Positions 1 through 6,244 of a stretch of DNA of 11,954 nt are shown here, in pieces. The position numbers and the translations under genes are program-made. The stretch lies in the NCBI GenBank assembly GCA_031552535.1, contig JAVBMJ010000006.1, positions 1 through 11,954 on the forward strand. The letters are read 5' to 3'. Source of the DNA: JAVBMJ01 sp031552535. Its GTDB lineage: Bacteria > Bacteroidota > Bacteroidia > Bacteroidales > Rikenellaceae. Numbering within the stretch: the first letter of the stretch is position 1; every line of letters starts with the position of its first letter. The notes under the pieces were generated by a model. It did no database searches, was not told the DNA's origin, and saw only the letters and a program-made list of their open reading frames with translations.

Positions 1-137
1 CCCAAAAAAGTAAATTTCGAGAGATAGTTATTCAAATCCACCTCAAATTCTTTGGACAAAGCTTCGAATTCGGCAATTTCCAAACCTGTCAAACTCAAAA
101 ACTGTTGCGGGTTACGCTTTATCTTCCTGTATTTCAA
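1..137 (-). CDS. IS transposase, N-terminus only (runs off the window)
   Basis: An open reading frame runs on the minus strand from a TTG at 135-137 to the window edge, about 45 codons without a stop. The peptide begins MKYRKIKRNPQQFLSLTGLE, which resembles the short N-terminal helix-turn-helix region of IS5-like DDE transposases common in Bacteroidetes (KI..NP..FLSLTGL..EFE pattern). The catalytic DDE domain lies outside the window, so activity cannot be judged. A TAnnTTTG-like box (TACCTTTG on the minus strand, 151-158) sits just upstream and could be its promoter, with a very short leader. The start codon is uncertain because no ATG is available in frame nearby. The family call comes from remembered sequence patterns and is moderately secure. 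Confidence 0.6.
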   Translation of the reverse strand, partial: MKYRKIKRNPQQFLSLTGLEIAEFEALSKEFEVDLNNYLSKFTFL

Positions 138-200
138 ATCGTTTTTAATGCAAAGGTAATGCTAAAATCGTTAAACTGAAAATTAATGGATATAAACTAT

Positions 201-363
201 ACTGTTTAAAAATATTACTCTTGTTCTTTTCTTCTGTTTGCTGCGCTTTTCCACGGTGGGATTCGTTAAACAGGGGCCACTATTCGCCTCATCCCACCGC
301 GAAAAATCATCGGCAAACAGCTATAAAATAACTGTGGTAATATTCTTAAACAGTTTCTAAAAG
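201..363. repeat. MITE-like palindromic element, copy 1
   Basis: This element folds on itself over its whole length. Outer arms 201-218 (ACTGTTTAAAAATATTAC) and 337-354 are inverted repeats with one mismatch. A middle pair CTGTTTG (234-240) / CAAACAG (314-320) and an inner perfect 9-bp pair CGGTGGGAT (254-262) / ATCCCACCG (291-299) close around a 28-base loop. A second copy in the same orientation lies at 11713-11880, about 87% identical by hand alignment, including the loop. Neither copy has coding capacity. Terminal inverted repeats plus a dispersed, non-coding, hairpin body fit a non-autonomous mobile element. I see no clear target-site duplication. Confidence 0.8.
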
Positions 364-384
364 TTTAGACACCGAATGGAAAAT

Positions 385-412
385 CAGAGGTTGTTTTGAA
401 ATTTTGCCGAAG
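385..412 (-). repeat. Fragment of the MITE-like family's right terminus, next to the polA stop
   Basis: Read on the minus strand, these bases match the right end of the short element at 9738-9803: CTTCGGCAAAATTTCAAAAC here against CCTCGGTAAAATTTCAAAAC there, two differences. The same terminus in diverged form closes the large copy at 11850-11880. The polA stop codon (417-419) is five bases away, so the gene's 3' end directly abuts the fragment. No matching left terminus is obvious, so it is probably a remnant. Confidence 0.5.
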
Positions 413-416
413 CTGT

Positions 417-3389
417 TTAATGAGCCTCGAACCAATTGTCGCCCGTACCCACATCGACGATCAGGTCGACCGAGAGTTTTGCGGCATGTTCCATACAGCG
501 CACGACGATCTCCTTAACCCGGTCCGACTCAGGACGGTACACATCGACGACCAACTCGTCATGCACCTGTAGAATCAGTTTCGAACGCAGGCCCGCATCG
601 CGGAACTCCCGGTGCACGGCTATCATCGCCAATTTTATGATATCGGCGGCACTGCCCTGCAACGGTGCATTGATTGCATTGCGTTCGGCCAGGCCCCGGG
701 TCACGGCATTGGCCGAACGTATATCGGGAAGAAGCCTTTTGCGACCGAAAATAGTGGAGACATACCCCTGTTCGCGGGCATGGGCGATAGTGTTGTCCAT
801 GTAAGCCTTTACTCCCGGATAAGAGGCAAAATACCCATCTATCAAAGATTTGGCCTCCGCCCTCGGAATATTTAGCCGCTGCGACAGACCGAAAGCCGAA
901 ATCCCATAGATGATGCCAAAATTGGCGGTCTTTGCCCGCCGGCGCTGCTCCTGGGTCACTTCACCGAGTGGGACATTGAATATACGCGCAGCGGTGGCCG
1001 CATGTATATCCTCCCCCCGGCGGAAAGCTTCGATCAAAGCCTCGTCACCGCTCATGTGCGCCATCAGCCGCAGTTCCACCTGGCTGTAGTCGGCCGACAT
1101 CAGCACATGGTCGGCATCCGCCGCAACGAAAGCCTTGCGTATCTCACGGCCGCGGGCATCGCGCACCGGGATGTTTTGCAGGTTCGGGTTTGTCGACGAC
1201 AGCCGGCCTGTGGCTGCAACAGCCTGGTTGTATGATGTATGTATGCGTCCTGTGCGGGGGTTGACCAACAACGGCAACGCCTCGACATAGGTCGACAGCA
1301 ATTTCTTTATCCCGCGGTATTCGAGTATCTCCCCCACTATAGGGTTAGCCGGCGCGAGACTTTGCAGGTACTCCTCGTCGGTGCTGTATTGTTTTGTTTT
1401 CGTGCGTTTAGGGTTGGGGGCTATCTTGAGTTTATCAAAAAGCACCTCTCCCAACTGCCGTGGCGAATTGATATTGAGCGACGGTTCGCCGGCAAGCTCC
1501 CTCACATGCGCCTCCACTGCTGCCATGTCGATTTCGAGCGAGCGGGCTATTCCCGACAGTATCTGCGGATCGATCCTCACCCCTGCAAGTTCCATGTCGG
1601 CCAACACCCCTATCAGCGGCCCGTCGATATCGCGGTATAACGCGCCCATTCCCTCGCCTACGACTGCGGGCCACAACACCTCTCCCAGTTGCCATGTCAC
1701 ATCGGCATCCTCGGCGGCATATTCGGCCACCAGGTCGACCGCCACGCGGTCCATCGTCAACTGCTTCGCGCCGCGTCCTATCAGCGATTCAATAGCTATG
1801 GGCGAGTATCCGAGATAGGTTCTCGACAGGTAATCCATCCCGTGCCGGCTGTCGGGGTCGAGCAGGTAATGCAACAACATCGTATCGAAGAGCACCCCCC
1901 GCAGCTCCACCCCTGAGCCGCGGAGCATCATCATGTCGAACTTGATGTTCTGCCCGCGCTTGGTGATGGTTTCATCTTCGAACAGCGGTTTCAGTATGGT
2001 GACATATTCCCCTGTATTATTCTTATCCAGCGGAAGATACCATGCCCGGTGCGCGGCGATGCTGAACGACATTCCCACCATGCGGTCCGAAAACGGGTCG
2101 AATCCCGTGGTCTCGGTATCGAAACAAAACTCCCCTGCCGCACGCAACTGTGCCACGACATCCGCCAACGTCCCGGGGTCCGCTATGACCGTGTATTTAT
2201 GTTCTGTGTCTGCCGCCGTACGATAATCGCCGTCGCGGGGCTCGTGCACCGCTCCTGCCGCGGTATTTTCCTGCACAGCTTCCGCCTTGCCTGCCCCGGT
2301 TGCCATCGCCAAAACGCCAGTATCGCCGCCCGTGCCGTCTCCATCGCTTTCGAAAAGCGACCCCTGTCCGGCAAGGGATGATTTCTGACGGGCCGAAGGT
2401 TTGCTTTGCTTCTCTTTGGCCTGCGATGTGGAACCGGCTTGCGGCAACATTCCGGCCGATGTATCCGCAGCGCCTGCAGAGCACGACGCGGCATTGTTCC
2501 TGCAATATTCGGGCACAAAAACCCCGGCGTCGAGTTCGCGGGTCAACTGGTTGAACCCCAATGCGACAAACTCCCTTCGCAACGCTTCGCAATCGGGATG
2601 CTCCACCACCAGCCTCCCTGGATCGAACCCGACGGGAGCGTCGGTGACAATCGTGGCGAGGCGCTTCGACAGCAGCAACTGTTCTGCCCCGGCAGCGATG
2701 TTATCACGTTGTTTCCCTGAGAGCATGTCTATGTTTTCAATTATATTCTCGACCGTACCCCACTGCTGCACCAATTTCGATGCACCCTTTTCGCCGATAC
2801 CCGCCACCCCGGGGATATTGTCCGACGCGTCGCCCCACAGTGCCAGGATGTCGATCACCTGTCGCGGATCGCTTATGCCATAGTTAGCCTTGACCTGCTC
2901 CTGCCCGACGATCTCTATACTGTCGGCACCCGTGCGTTGCTTATATATATTGATGTGCGGCCCTACCAACTGCCCGAAGTCCTTATCGGGGGTTACCATA
3001 AATACCTCGAATCCATGATCTGCGGCTTTTGTAGCCAATGTACCGATCACATCGTCGGCCTCATAACCAGGGACTTCCAGCACCGGAATGCGCATGGCCG
3101 CGAGGACCGCCTTGACATGGGGTACCGACGCTATGATGTCTTCCGGCGTTTCGCTGCGGTTGGCTTTATACGCCGGGAAGAGCTCGTTACGGAACGTTCC
3201 GCCCTTGGGATCGAATGCAACGCCCAGATAGTGCGGTTTTTCGCGGGCGAGAATATCGCGCAGGAACCTTGTGAACCCGAACACCACAGAAGTGTTCATC
3301 CCCGACGCATTACGCATCGGGCGCCCGAGGAATGCATAATAGAACCTGTATATCAATGCATAGGCATCGACCAAAAATAATTTTTCCAT
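417..3389 (-). CDS. polA: DNA polymerase I
   Basis: DNA polymerase I, 990 residues, fills gaps and removes RNA primers in replication and repair. Three domains are visible in order. Residues 1-290 are the 5'-3' exonuclease (LFLVDAYALIYR at the start; GDASDNIPGVAGIGEKGASK at 187-206). Residues about 400-580 are the 3'-5' proofreading domain with all three motifs intact (DTE 424-426, NIKFD 481-485, YAAED 557-561). Residues about 590-990 are the polymerase, with motif A ADYSQVE (766-772), motif B RRRAKTANFGIIYG (816-829), motif C QVHDE (941-945) and the usual C-terminal W-F-E-A-H. A linker of roughly 100 residues (296-395), rich in Ala, Gly, Ser and Thr, joins the first two domains and is longer than the short linker of the E. 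coli enzyme. The ATG at 3387-3389 gives the expected N-terminus. The gene lies 92 bases downstream of the cysteate synthase on the same strand. Confidence 0.97.
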   Translation of the reverse strand: MEKLFLVDAYALIYRFYYAFLGRPMRNASGMNTSVVFGFTRFLRDILAREKPHYLGVAFDPKGGTFRNELFPAYKANRSETPEDIIASVPHVKAVLAAMRIPVLEVPGYEADDVIGTLATKAADHGFEVFMVTPDKDFGQLVGPHINIYKQRTGADSIEIVGQEQVKANYGISDPRQVIDILALWGDASDNIPGVAGIGEKGASKLVQQWGTVENIIENIDMLSGKQRDNIAAGAEQLLLSKRLATIVTDAPVGFDPGRLVVEHPDCEALRREFVALGFNQLTRELDAGVFVPEYCRNNAASCSAGAADTSAGMLPQAGSTSQAKEKQSKPSARQKSSLAGQGSLFESDGDGTGGDTGVLAMATGAGKAEAVQENTAAGAVHEPRDGDYRTAADTEHKYTVIADPGTLADVVAQLRAAGEFCFDTETTGFDPFSDRMVGMSFSIAAHRAWYLPLDKNNTGEYVTILKPLFEDETITKRGQNIKFDMMMLRGSGVELRGVLFDTMLLHYLLDPDSRHGMDYLSRTYLGYSPIAIESLIGRGAKQLTMDRVAVDLVAEYAAEDADVTWQLGEVLWPAVVGEGMGALYRDIDGPLIGVLADMELAGVRIDPQILSGIARSLEIDMAAVEAHVRELAGEPSLNINSPRQLGEVLFDKLKIAPNPKRTKTKQYSTDEEYLQSLAPANPIVGEILEYRGIKKLLSTYVEALPLLVNPRTGRIHTSYNQAVAATGRLSSTNPNLQNIPVRDARGREIRKAFVAADADHVLMSADYSQVELRLMAHMSGDEALIEAFRRGEDIHAATAARIFNVPLGEVTQEQRRRAKTANFGIIYGISAFGLSQRLNIPRAEAKSLIDGYFASYPGVKAYMDNTIAHAREQGYVSTIFGRKRLLPDIRSANAVTRGLAERNAINAPLQGSAADIIKLAMIAVHREFRDAGLRSKLILQVHDELVVDVYRPESDRVKEIVVRCMEHAAKLSVDLIVDVGTGDNWFEAH

Positions 3390-3417
3390 AGTTATATTAT
3401 GCTATCGTAAATGATAA

Positions 3418-3440
3418 TGATTCCGGTTTATCCGGAATCA
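3418..3440 (-). terminator. Hairpin between cysteate synthase and polA, possible weak terminator
   Basis: A perfect 9-bp inverted repeat, TGATTCCGG (3418-3426) and CCGGAATCA (3432-3440), with a 5-base loop, lies in the 92-base gap. Read on the minus strand it follows the cysteate synthase stop, and the bases after it are T-rich but not a clean T run. It could terminate or partly separate the two transcripts, or act as an RNA processing site. Confidence 0.4.
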
Positions 3441-3481
3441 CCCGCCTGTTATGGCACGGCAAAGCACAGTATATCCGGCCT

Positions 3482-4774
3482 TTATACGAAAAGTTTCTCC
3501 GCGGCTTCTACCACCTGATCGGGGTCGGGATCGAGCGGGAAGACATGTGACGGCTTGAGGCACCACAACTCCCGGCCCTGCTTGAAAAGTTTCTCACCAC
3601 CCCCGGTTATGTTCAGCATCACTGTTTTATCTTTACCCACCTTGCCGGCTTTAACCGCCGAAACGAGCGTAGCCACCGCCACCGCCGCCGCCGGATGTAT
3701 GTCCACACCCTCTAAAGACTCGAACAGCTCGGCCACCTTGCGGGCCTGGGCGTTGGTGGCGACCATCATTTCGCCGTTGCTCGCTTTCAGCGCGTCGTAA
3801 AGCCCTCCGTGAATGCCGTAAGGCGGGCGCCGATTCGACAGCACCTTGGCGTCGATGATCTCCACGTCGCGGCGGGCCCTGTCGTCGTCGTAAGGCAGCA
3901 TGTGGCGAGAATCGTGGCGCCATGCGTCGTACATAGGCACGAAAGGCGCATTCTGCGATACCACGAGGCGCATCATGGCCGTTCCATAGCGCCCGTCGCC
4001 TAAAAGCCGCAGGTTGGCCTCCCATGCCGCTATGGCCCCTGTGCCGCTTCCTACGGCCTGGAAATAGTAGTCCGGAATACGGCCTATATGTGTGGCGGCC
4101 GAAAGTACCGTGGTCCCCATGCCGTCGCGGCGGGCAATGTTCTTAGCCCCGCCCTCGCCCAGAAAACGTCCGGATTTCAGCACCAGGTTGCTCAGATGTA
4201 TGGCGTCGAAGTAGTCGCCGCCCTTCTTTGCAGCAATCAATTTCACGCAATCGTTCAACGGCCCCTCGAACCACAGGGCATCGAGATTGTCCTCGGGCAC
4301 GCTCAGCAGCAACGGAATATTGTTTTCGGAACACACCTTCGCGAATGCCCGCGCCGTATTTCCCGCCGAAGCCACCACAAGCACCCGCCCCATAGCCGGG
4401 TCGAGCCTCCCGCACACGCTGTAAGCCTCCGTCTCTTTGAACGAGCATGTCGTCATGCGGGCCCCGACCTGGGGCATCCAGCCGTTGAAAGTTATGTAGA
4501 GGTTCTCCATGCCGAGGTGTTCACCCAGTCCGCGGCTGCGGTAGGTTACTGGAGCGCACGAACCGTCGAGCATGCAGCGTATGGGCATCCAGTCGGCAAA
4601 GGTGTAAATACCGAGCTCCTTACCCCTCAGGTTAAGCTGTTTCGAGGCATATATGGCACGGACCAGCGACGGGCTTTTGCACGACGGGTCTTCGAGCACC
4701 CAGCCCGTGTCGTCGAACCTGCGTCCTGTTAGTATGGTTTCGAGTTTATAGGAAGTCGCTTTGAATGGCTCCAT
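3482..4774 (-). CDS. Cysteate synthase (PLP-dependent, threonine-synthase-like fold)
   Basis: A 430-residue fold-type II PLP enzyme. Cysteate synthase joins O-phospho-L-serine and sulfite to give L-cysteate and phosphate. The Schiff-base lysine is K113 in TCSFKETEA, followed by the ASAGNT loop (135-140) and the phosphate-cupping loop VGSGTGA (241-247). Several blocks match what I remember of the Methanosarcina cysteate synthase rather than ordinary ThrC: NLYI.F.G (91-98), EGGAKNIARRDGMGT (207-221), IPDYYFQAVGSGTG (233-246), QN.PFVPMY.AW (274-285). In Alistipes and related Bacteroidetes, cysteate is the head-group precursor of sulfonolipids. The ATG at 4772-4774 is preferred. A longer reading from a TTG at 4808-4810 would overlap the promoter's -7 box and so would not be transcribed. 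Automated tools may call this threonine synthase. Confidence 0.85.
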   Translation of the reverse strand: MEPFKATSYKLETILTGRRFDDTGWVLEDPSCKSPSLVRAIYASKQLNLRGKELGIYTFADWMPIRCMLDGSCAPVTYRSRGLGEHLGMENLYITFNGWMPQVGARMTTCSFKETEAYSVCGRLDPAMGRVLVVASAGNTARAFAKVCSENNIPLLLSVPEDNLDALWFEGPLNDCVKLIAAKKGGDYFDAIHLSNLVLKSGRFLGEGGAKNIARRDGMGTTVLSAATHIGRIPDYYFQAVGSGTGAIAAWEANLRLLGDGRYGTAMMRLVVSQNAPFVPMYDAWRHDSRHMLPYDDDRARRDVEIIDAKVLSNRRPPYGIHGGLYDALKASNGEMMVATNAQARKVAELFESLEGVDIHPAAAVAVATLVSAVKAGKVGKDKTVMLNITGGGEKLFKQGRELWCLKPSHVFPLDPDPDQVVEAAEKLFV

Positions 4775-4807
4775 TTCGGTTTCTGTTTTTATCACGATAC
4801 AACCCCA

Positions 4808-4838
4808 CAAAGGTATTCAAAAACCGCCGATTCTGCAA
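4808..4838 (-). promoter_or_regulatory. Bacteroidetes-type promoter of the cysteate synthase gene
   Basis: On the minus strand, TACCTTTG (complement of 4808-4815) matches the Bacteroidetes -7 consensus TAnnTTTG exactly. A TTG (complement of 4836-4838) lies 20 bases upstream, the expected -33 spacing. Transcription should start near 4800, giving an untranslated leader of about 25 bases, A-rich just before the ATG at 4774. Confidence 0.65.
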
Positions 4839-4898
4839 CACGCCCACCGATACCCGGCATCACTGGAGAGAGTATTCACTAAATTTTTTATACAAAAT

Positions 4899-4928
4899 GT
4901 TAATTTATCCGGATTATTTATATATTTG
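4899..4928 (+). promoter_or_regulatory. Bacteroidetes-type promoter of the Phe/Tyr operon
   Basis: TATATTTG at 4921-4928 is an exact TAnnTTTG -7 box. The -33 element is weaker (GTTAA at 4899-4903, no perfect TTG). The predicted start near 4935 places the leader-peptide ATG (4960) about 25 bases into the transcript. The box lies in the divergent gap between the cysteate synthase and pheA. Confidence 0.6.
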
Positions 4929-4959
4929 CAGTCGGTAACGATAGCTCGCAGAATTGATA

Positions 4960-5046
4960 ATGGTCTTAAACGGCTCATATTACGCATCTTTCTTTTTTCA
5001 CTACTTCTTTTTTAGCGGAAGCGGGCGGGAAATCATGTGCAATTAG
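4960..5046 (+). CDS. Phe/Tyr-rich attenuator leader peptide (28 aa)
   Basis: A short ORF starts at ATG 4960-4962 and stops at TAG 5044-5046. Its centre reads YYASFFFHYFFF (residues 7-18): six Phe and three Tyr codons in a 28-residue peptide, directly ahead of an operon that makes Phe and Tyr. This is the composition expected of a transcription-attenuation leader, as in the pheA leader of enterobacteria. It begins about 25 bases after the predicted transcription start and ends 26 bases before the terminator hairpin. Its last codons (AGC to GAA, 5014-5031) contain the antiterminator strand, so the position of the ribosome on this ORF would decide which hairpin forms. A TTG two codons upstream is an alternative start. 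The product is probably not a stable functional protein. Confidence 0.85.
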   Translation: MVLNGSYYASFFFHYFFFSGSGREIMCN

Positions 5047-5084
5047 TCGTCAAACGATTATAACATAAAATGAATCCCCGCCCG
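5022..5084 (+). promoter_or_regulatory. Predicted antiterminator pairing of the Phe/Tyr attenuator
   Basis: CGGGCGGG at 5022-5029, inside the 3' part of the leader ORF, is exactly complementary to CCCGCCCG at 5077-5084. The second segment overlaps the left arm of the terminator (5073-5082), so the two structures exclude each other. In the inferred model, a ribosome stalled at the Phe/Tyr codons leaves 5022-5029 free to form the antiterminator. A ribosome reaching the stop at 5044 covers that segment and lets the terminator form. A small hairpin, TCGT/ACGA around 5047-5057, lies between the arms. Confidence 0.7.
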
Positions 5085-5106
5085 AAACCCAAGGCGGGGA
5101 TTTTTT
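5073..5106 (+). terminator. Intrinsic terminator of the attenuator, upstream of pheA
   Basis: A perfect 10-bp GC-rich stem, AATCCCCGCC (5073-5082) and GGCGGGGATT (5093-5102), with a 10-base loop, runs straight into TTTTTT (5101-5106). No full-length gene ends on the plus strand upstream, so its place 27 bases after the leader-peptide stop and 82 bases before pheA makes sense as a conditional terminator. A-rich bases ahead of the left arm extend the pairing with the T run. Confidence 0.85.
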
Positions 5107-5188
5107 ATGGCGGCCGGTAGGAAGCGTGATCGAGGGTCCTGAATCCGGTGCGGGAGAGGGTTTAATGAAGACATAACGGAGGTAAAAT

Positions 5189-6007
5189 ATGAAAGTCGCG
5201 ATACAAGGTTATGAAGGGTGCTTCCACCAGATAGTGGCGCTTAACTATTTCGGTCGCCAGACCGAGACCCTCCCATGCGCCACGTTCCGCGAGGTGGCCC
5301 GCAAGGTTGTCGACGGCGAGGCCGACTATGGGGTGATGGCCATCGAGAATTCGATAGCTGGGAGCATCATTTCTAATTACAGCATACTCCAGAACAGCGA
5401 CTTACAGGTAGCGGGGGAGGTTTACCTGCGTATCCGGCAAAATCTGATGGCGTTGCCGGGTGTCGGGATCGACGACATAGAAGAGGTGCACTCCCACCCC
5501 ATGGCGTTCCTGCAATGCCTCGACTATCTCGACGCACATCGCTGGAAACTGGTAGAGACTGAAGATACGGCACTCAGCGCCCGCATGATAGCCGAAAAAG
5601 GGGTGCGAAACGCGGCGGCAATTGCAGGGACACTGGCCGCCGAACTGTTCGGACTGGAGATCGTGGCGCCCGACATCAACACCATCGAACACAACTACAC
5701 CCGTTTCATGATCCTGCGCCGTACCGCACGAGGCATTCATCCCCAGTCGAACAAGGCGTCGCTATATTTCAAGACGCATCACCGCCGGGGATCGCTGCTC
5801 GAAGTGCTACGGCAGTTGGAGGACTCGTCGATAAACCTCACTAAATTGCAGTCGTATCCCATACCGAGCGAACCGTGGCATTACCTGTTCCACGTCGACA
5901 TGGAGTTCGACTGCCTCGACGACTACCTGCGGACACTCGAAAAACTGCGCGAAACATCGGAAGAACTACACGTCTACGGAGTGTACCCCAAAGGCAAAAC
6001 GATATGA
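5189..6007 (+). CDS. pheA: Prephenate dehydratase
   Basis: A 272-residue cytoplasmic enzyme that decarboxylates and dehydrates prephenate to phenylpyruvate, the Phe branch. The N-terminal catalytic domain (1-180) has the family's GVMAIENS.AGS segment (48-59) and the catalytic TRF triad at 171-173. The C-terminal part (about 190-270) is an ACT regulatory domain with GSLLEVL (201-207) standing for the usual GAL..vL motif. The ESRP Phe-binding motif of classical enzymes is replaced by LQSYPIP (220-226). There is no fused chorismate mutase; that activity is carried by the last gene of the operon. A clear ribosome site, GGAGG (5178-5182), lies six bases before the ATG, which fixes the start. It is the first full gene after the attenuator. 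Confidence 0.95.
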   Translation: MKVAIQGYEGCFHQIVALNYFGRQTETLPCATFREVARKVVDGEADYGVMAIENSIAGSIISNYSILQNSDLQVAGEVYLRIRQNLMALPGVGIDDIEEVHSHPMAFLQCLDYLDAHRWKLVETEDTALSARMIAEKGVRNAAAIAGTLAAELFGLEIVAPDINTIEHNYTRFMILRRTARGIHPQSNKASLYFKTHHRRGSLLEVLRQLEDSSINLTKLQSYPIPSEPWHYLFHVDMEFDCLDDYLRTLEKLRETSEELHVYGVYPKGKTI

Positions 6008-6222
6008 CCATTTTCTATATGAAGCCTCGAACTGCCGCTTTTTGTAAAAATCGGCACCAAAAATCTTCAGGAAGTGCTTGCGCACTTCTTTACTCCCGAC
6101 AAGGCGACAGGTTTTCCCTGCGGGCTTTGTAAGAGGGCGTCAGCCCCGTAGACCCTTAAAGAAATGCGTCGGAACCTCCAGGAAGTTTTTGGGGCCACTT
6201 TTTGAGACAAGCGGCAGTTAAA
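6008..6222. repeat. BIME-like inverted repeat in the pheA/aminotransferase gap (element A)
   Basis: The gap between pheA and the aminotransferase is almost filled by an imperfect inverted repeat. AACTGCCGCTT (6030-6040) is mirrored by AAGCGGCAGTT (6209-6219). Both arms continue inward with matching blocks, including CCAAAAA (6057-6063) against TTTTTGG (6186-6192) and CTTCTTTA against TAAAGAAA further in. Each arm carries its own side hairpin: 6033-6056 (TGCCG.TTTTT/AAAAA.CGGCA) and 6194-6215. A third hairpin, GAAGTGC/GCACTTC, is at 6071-6088. Bases 6024-6043 are identical to the minus-strand reading of 8483-8502 in element B, so both belong to one dispersed family. The region carries no credible ORF. 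Confidence 0.75.
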
Positions 6223-6244
6223 GCAATATTTAAAGATATATCCT

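Noticed and set aside
3651..4732. Long ORFs antisense to or out of frame with the cysteate synthase, and similar long frames opposite polA, tyrA and DAHP synthase
   Set aside because: They are shadow frames of GC-rich coding sequence. The peptides are rich in Arg, His and Pro and have no recognisable domains.
4775..4810. TTG-initiated N-terminal extension of the cysteate synthase (12 extra residues)
   Set aside because: It overlaps the -7 promoter box and the predicted start of transcription. The extra residues are not in the family, and the ATG at 4774 has an A-rich leader.
4761..5015. 84-codon plus-strand ORF crossing the promoter region
   Set aside because: It starts inside the cysteate synthase gene on the other strand, runs through both promoters, and is in a different frame from the Phe/Tyr-rich leader ORF.
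4929..5188. T-box or other riboswitch in the pheA leader
   Set aside because: I saw no T-box core motif or specifier stem. The leader ORF and competing hairpins explain the region better.
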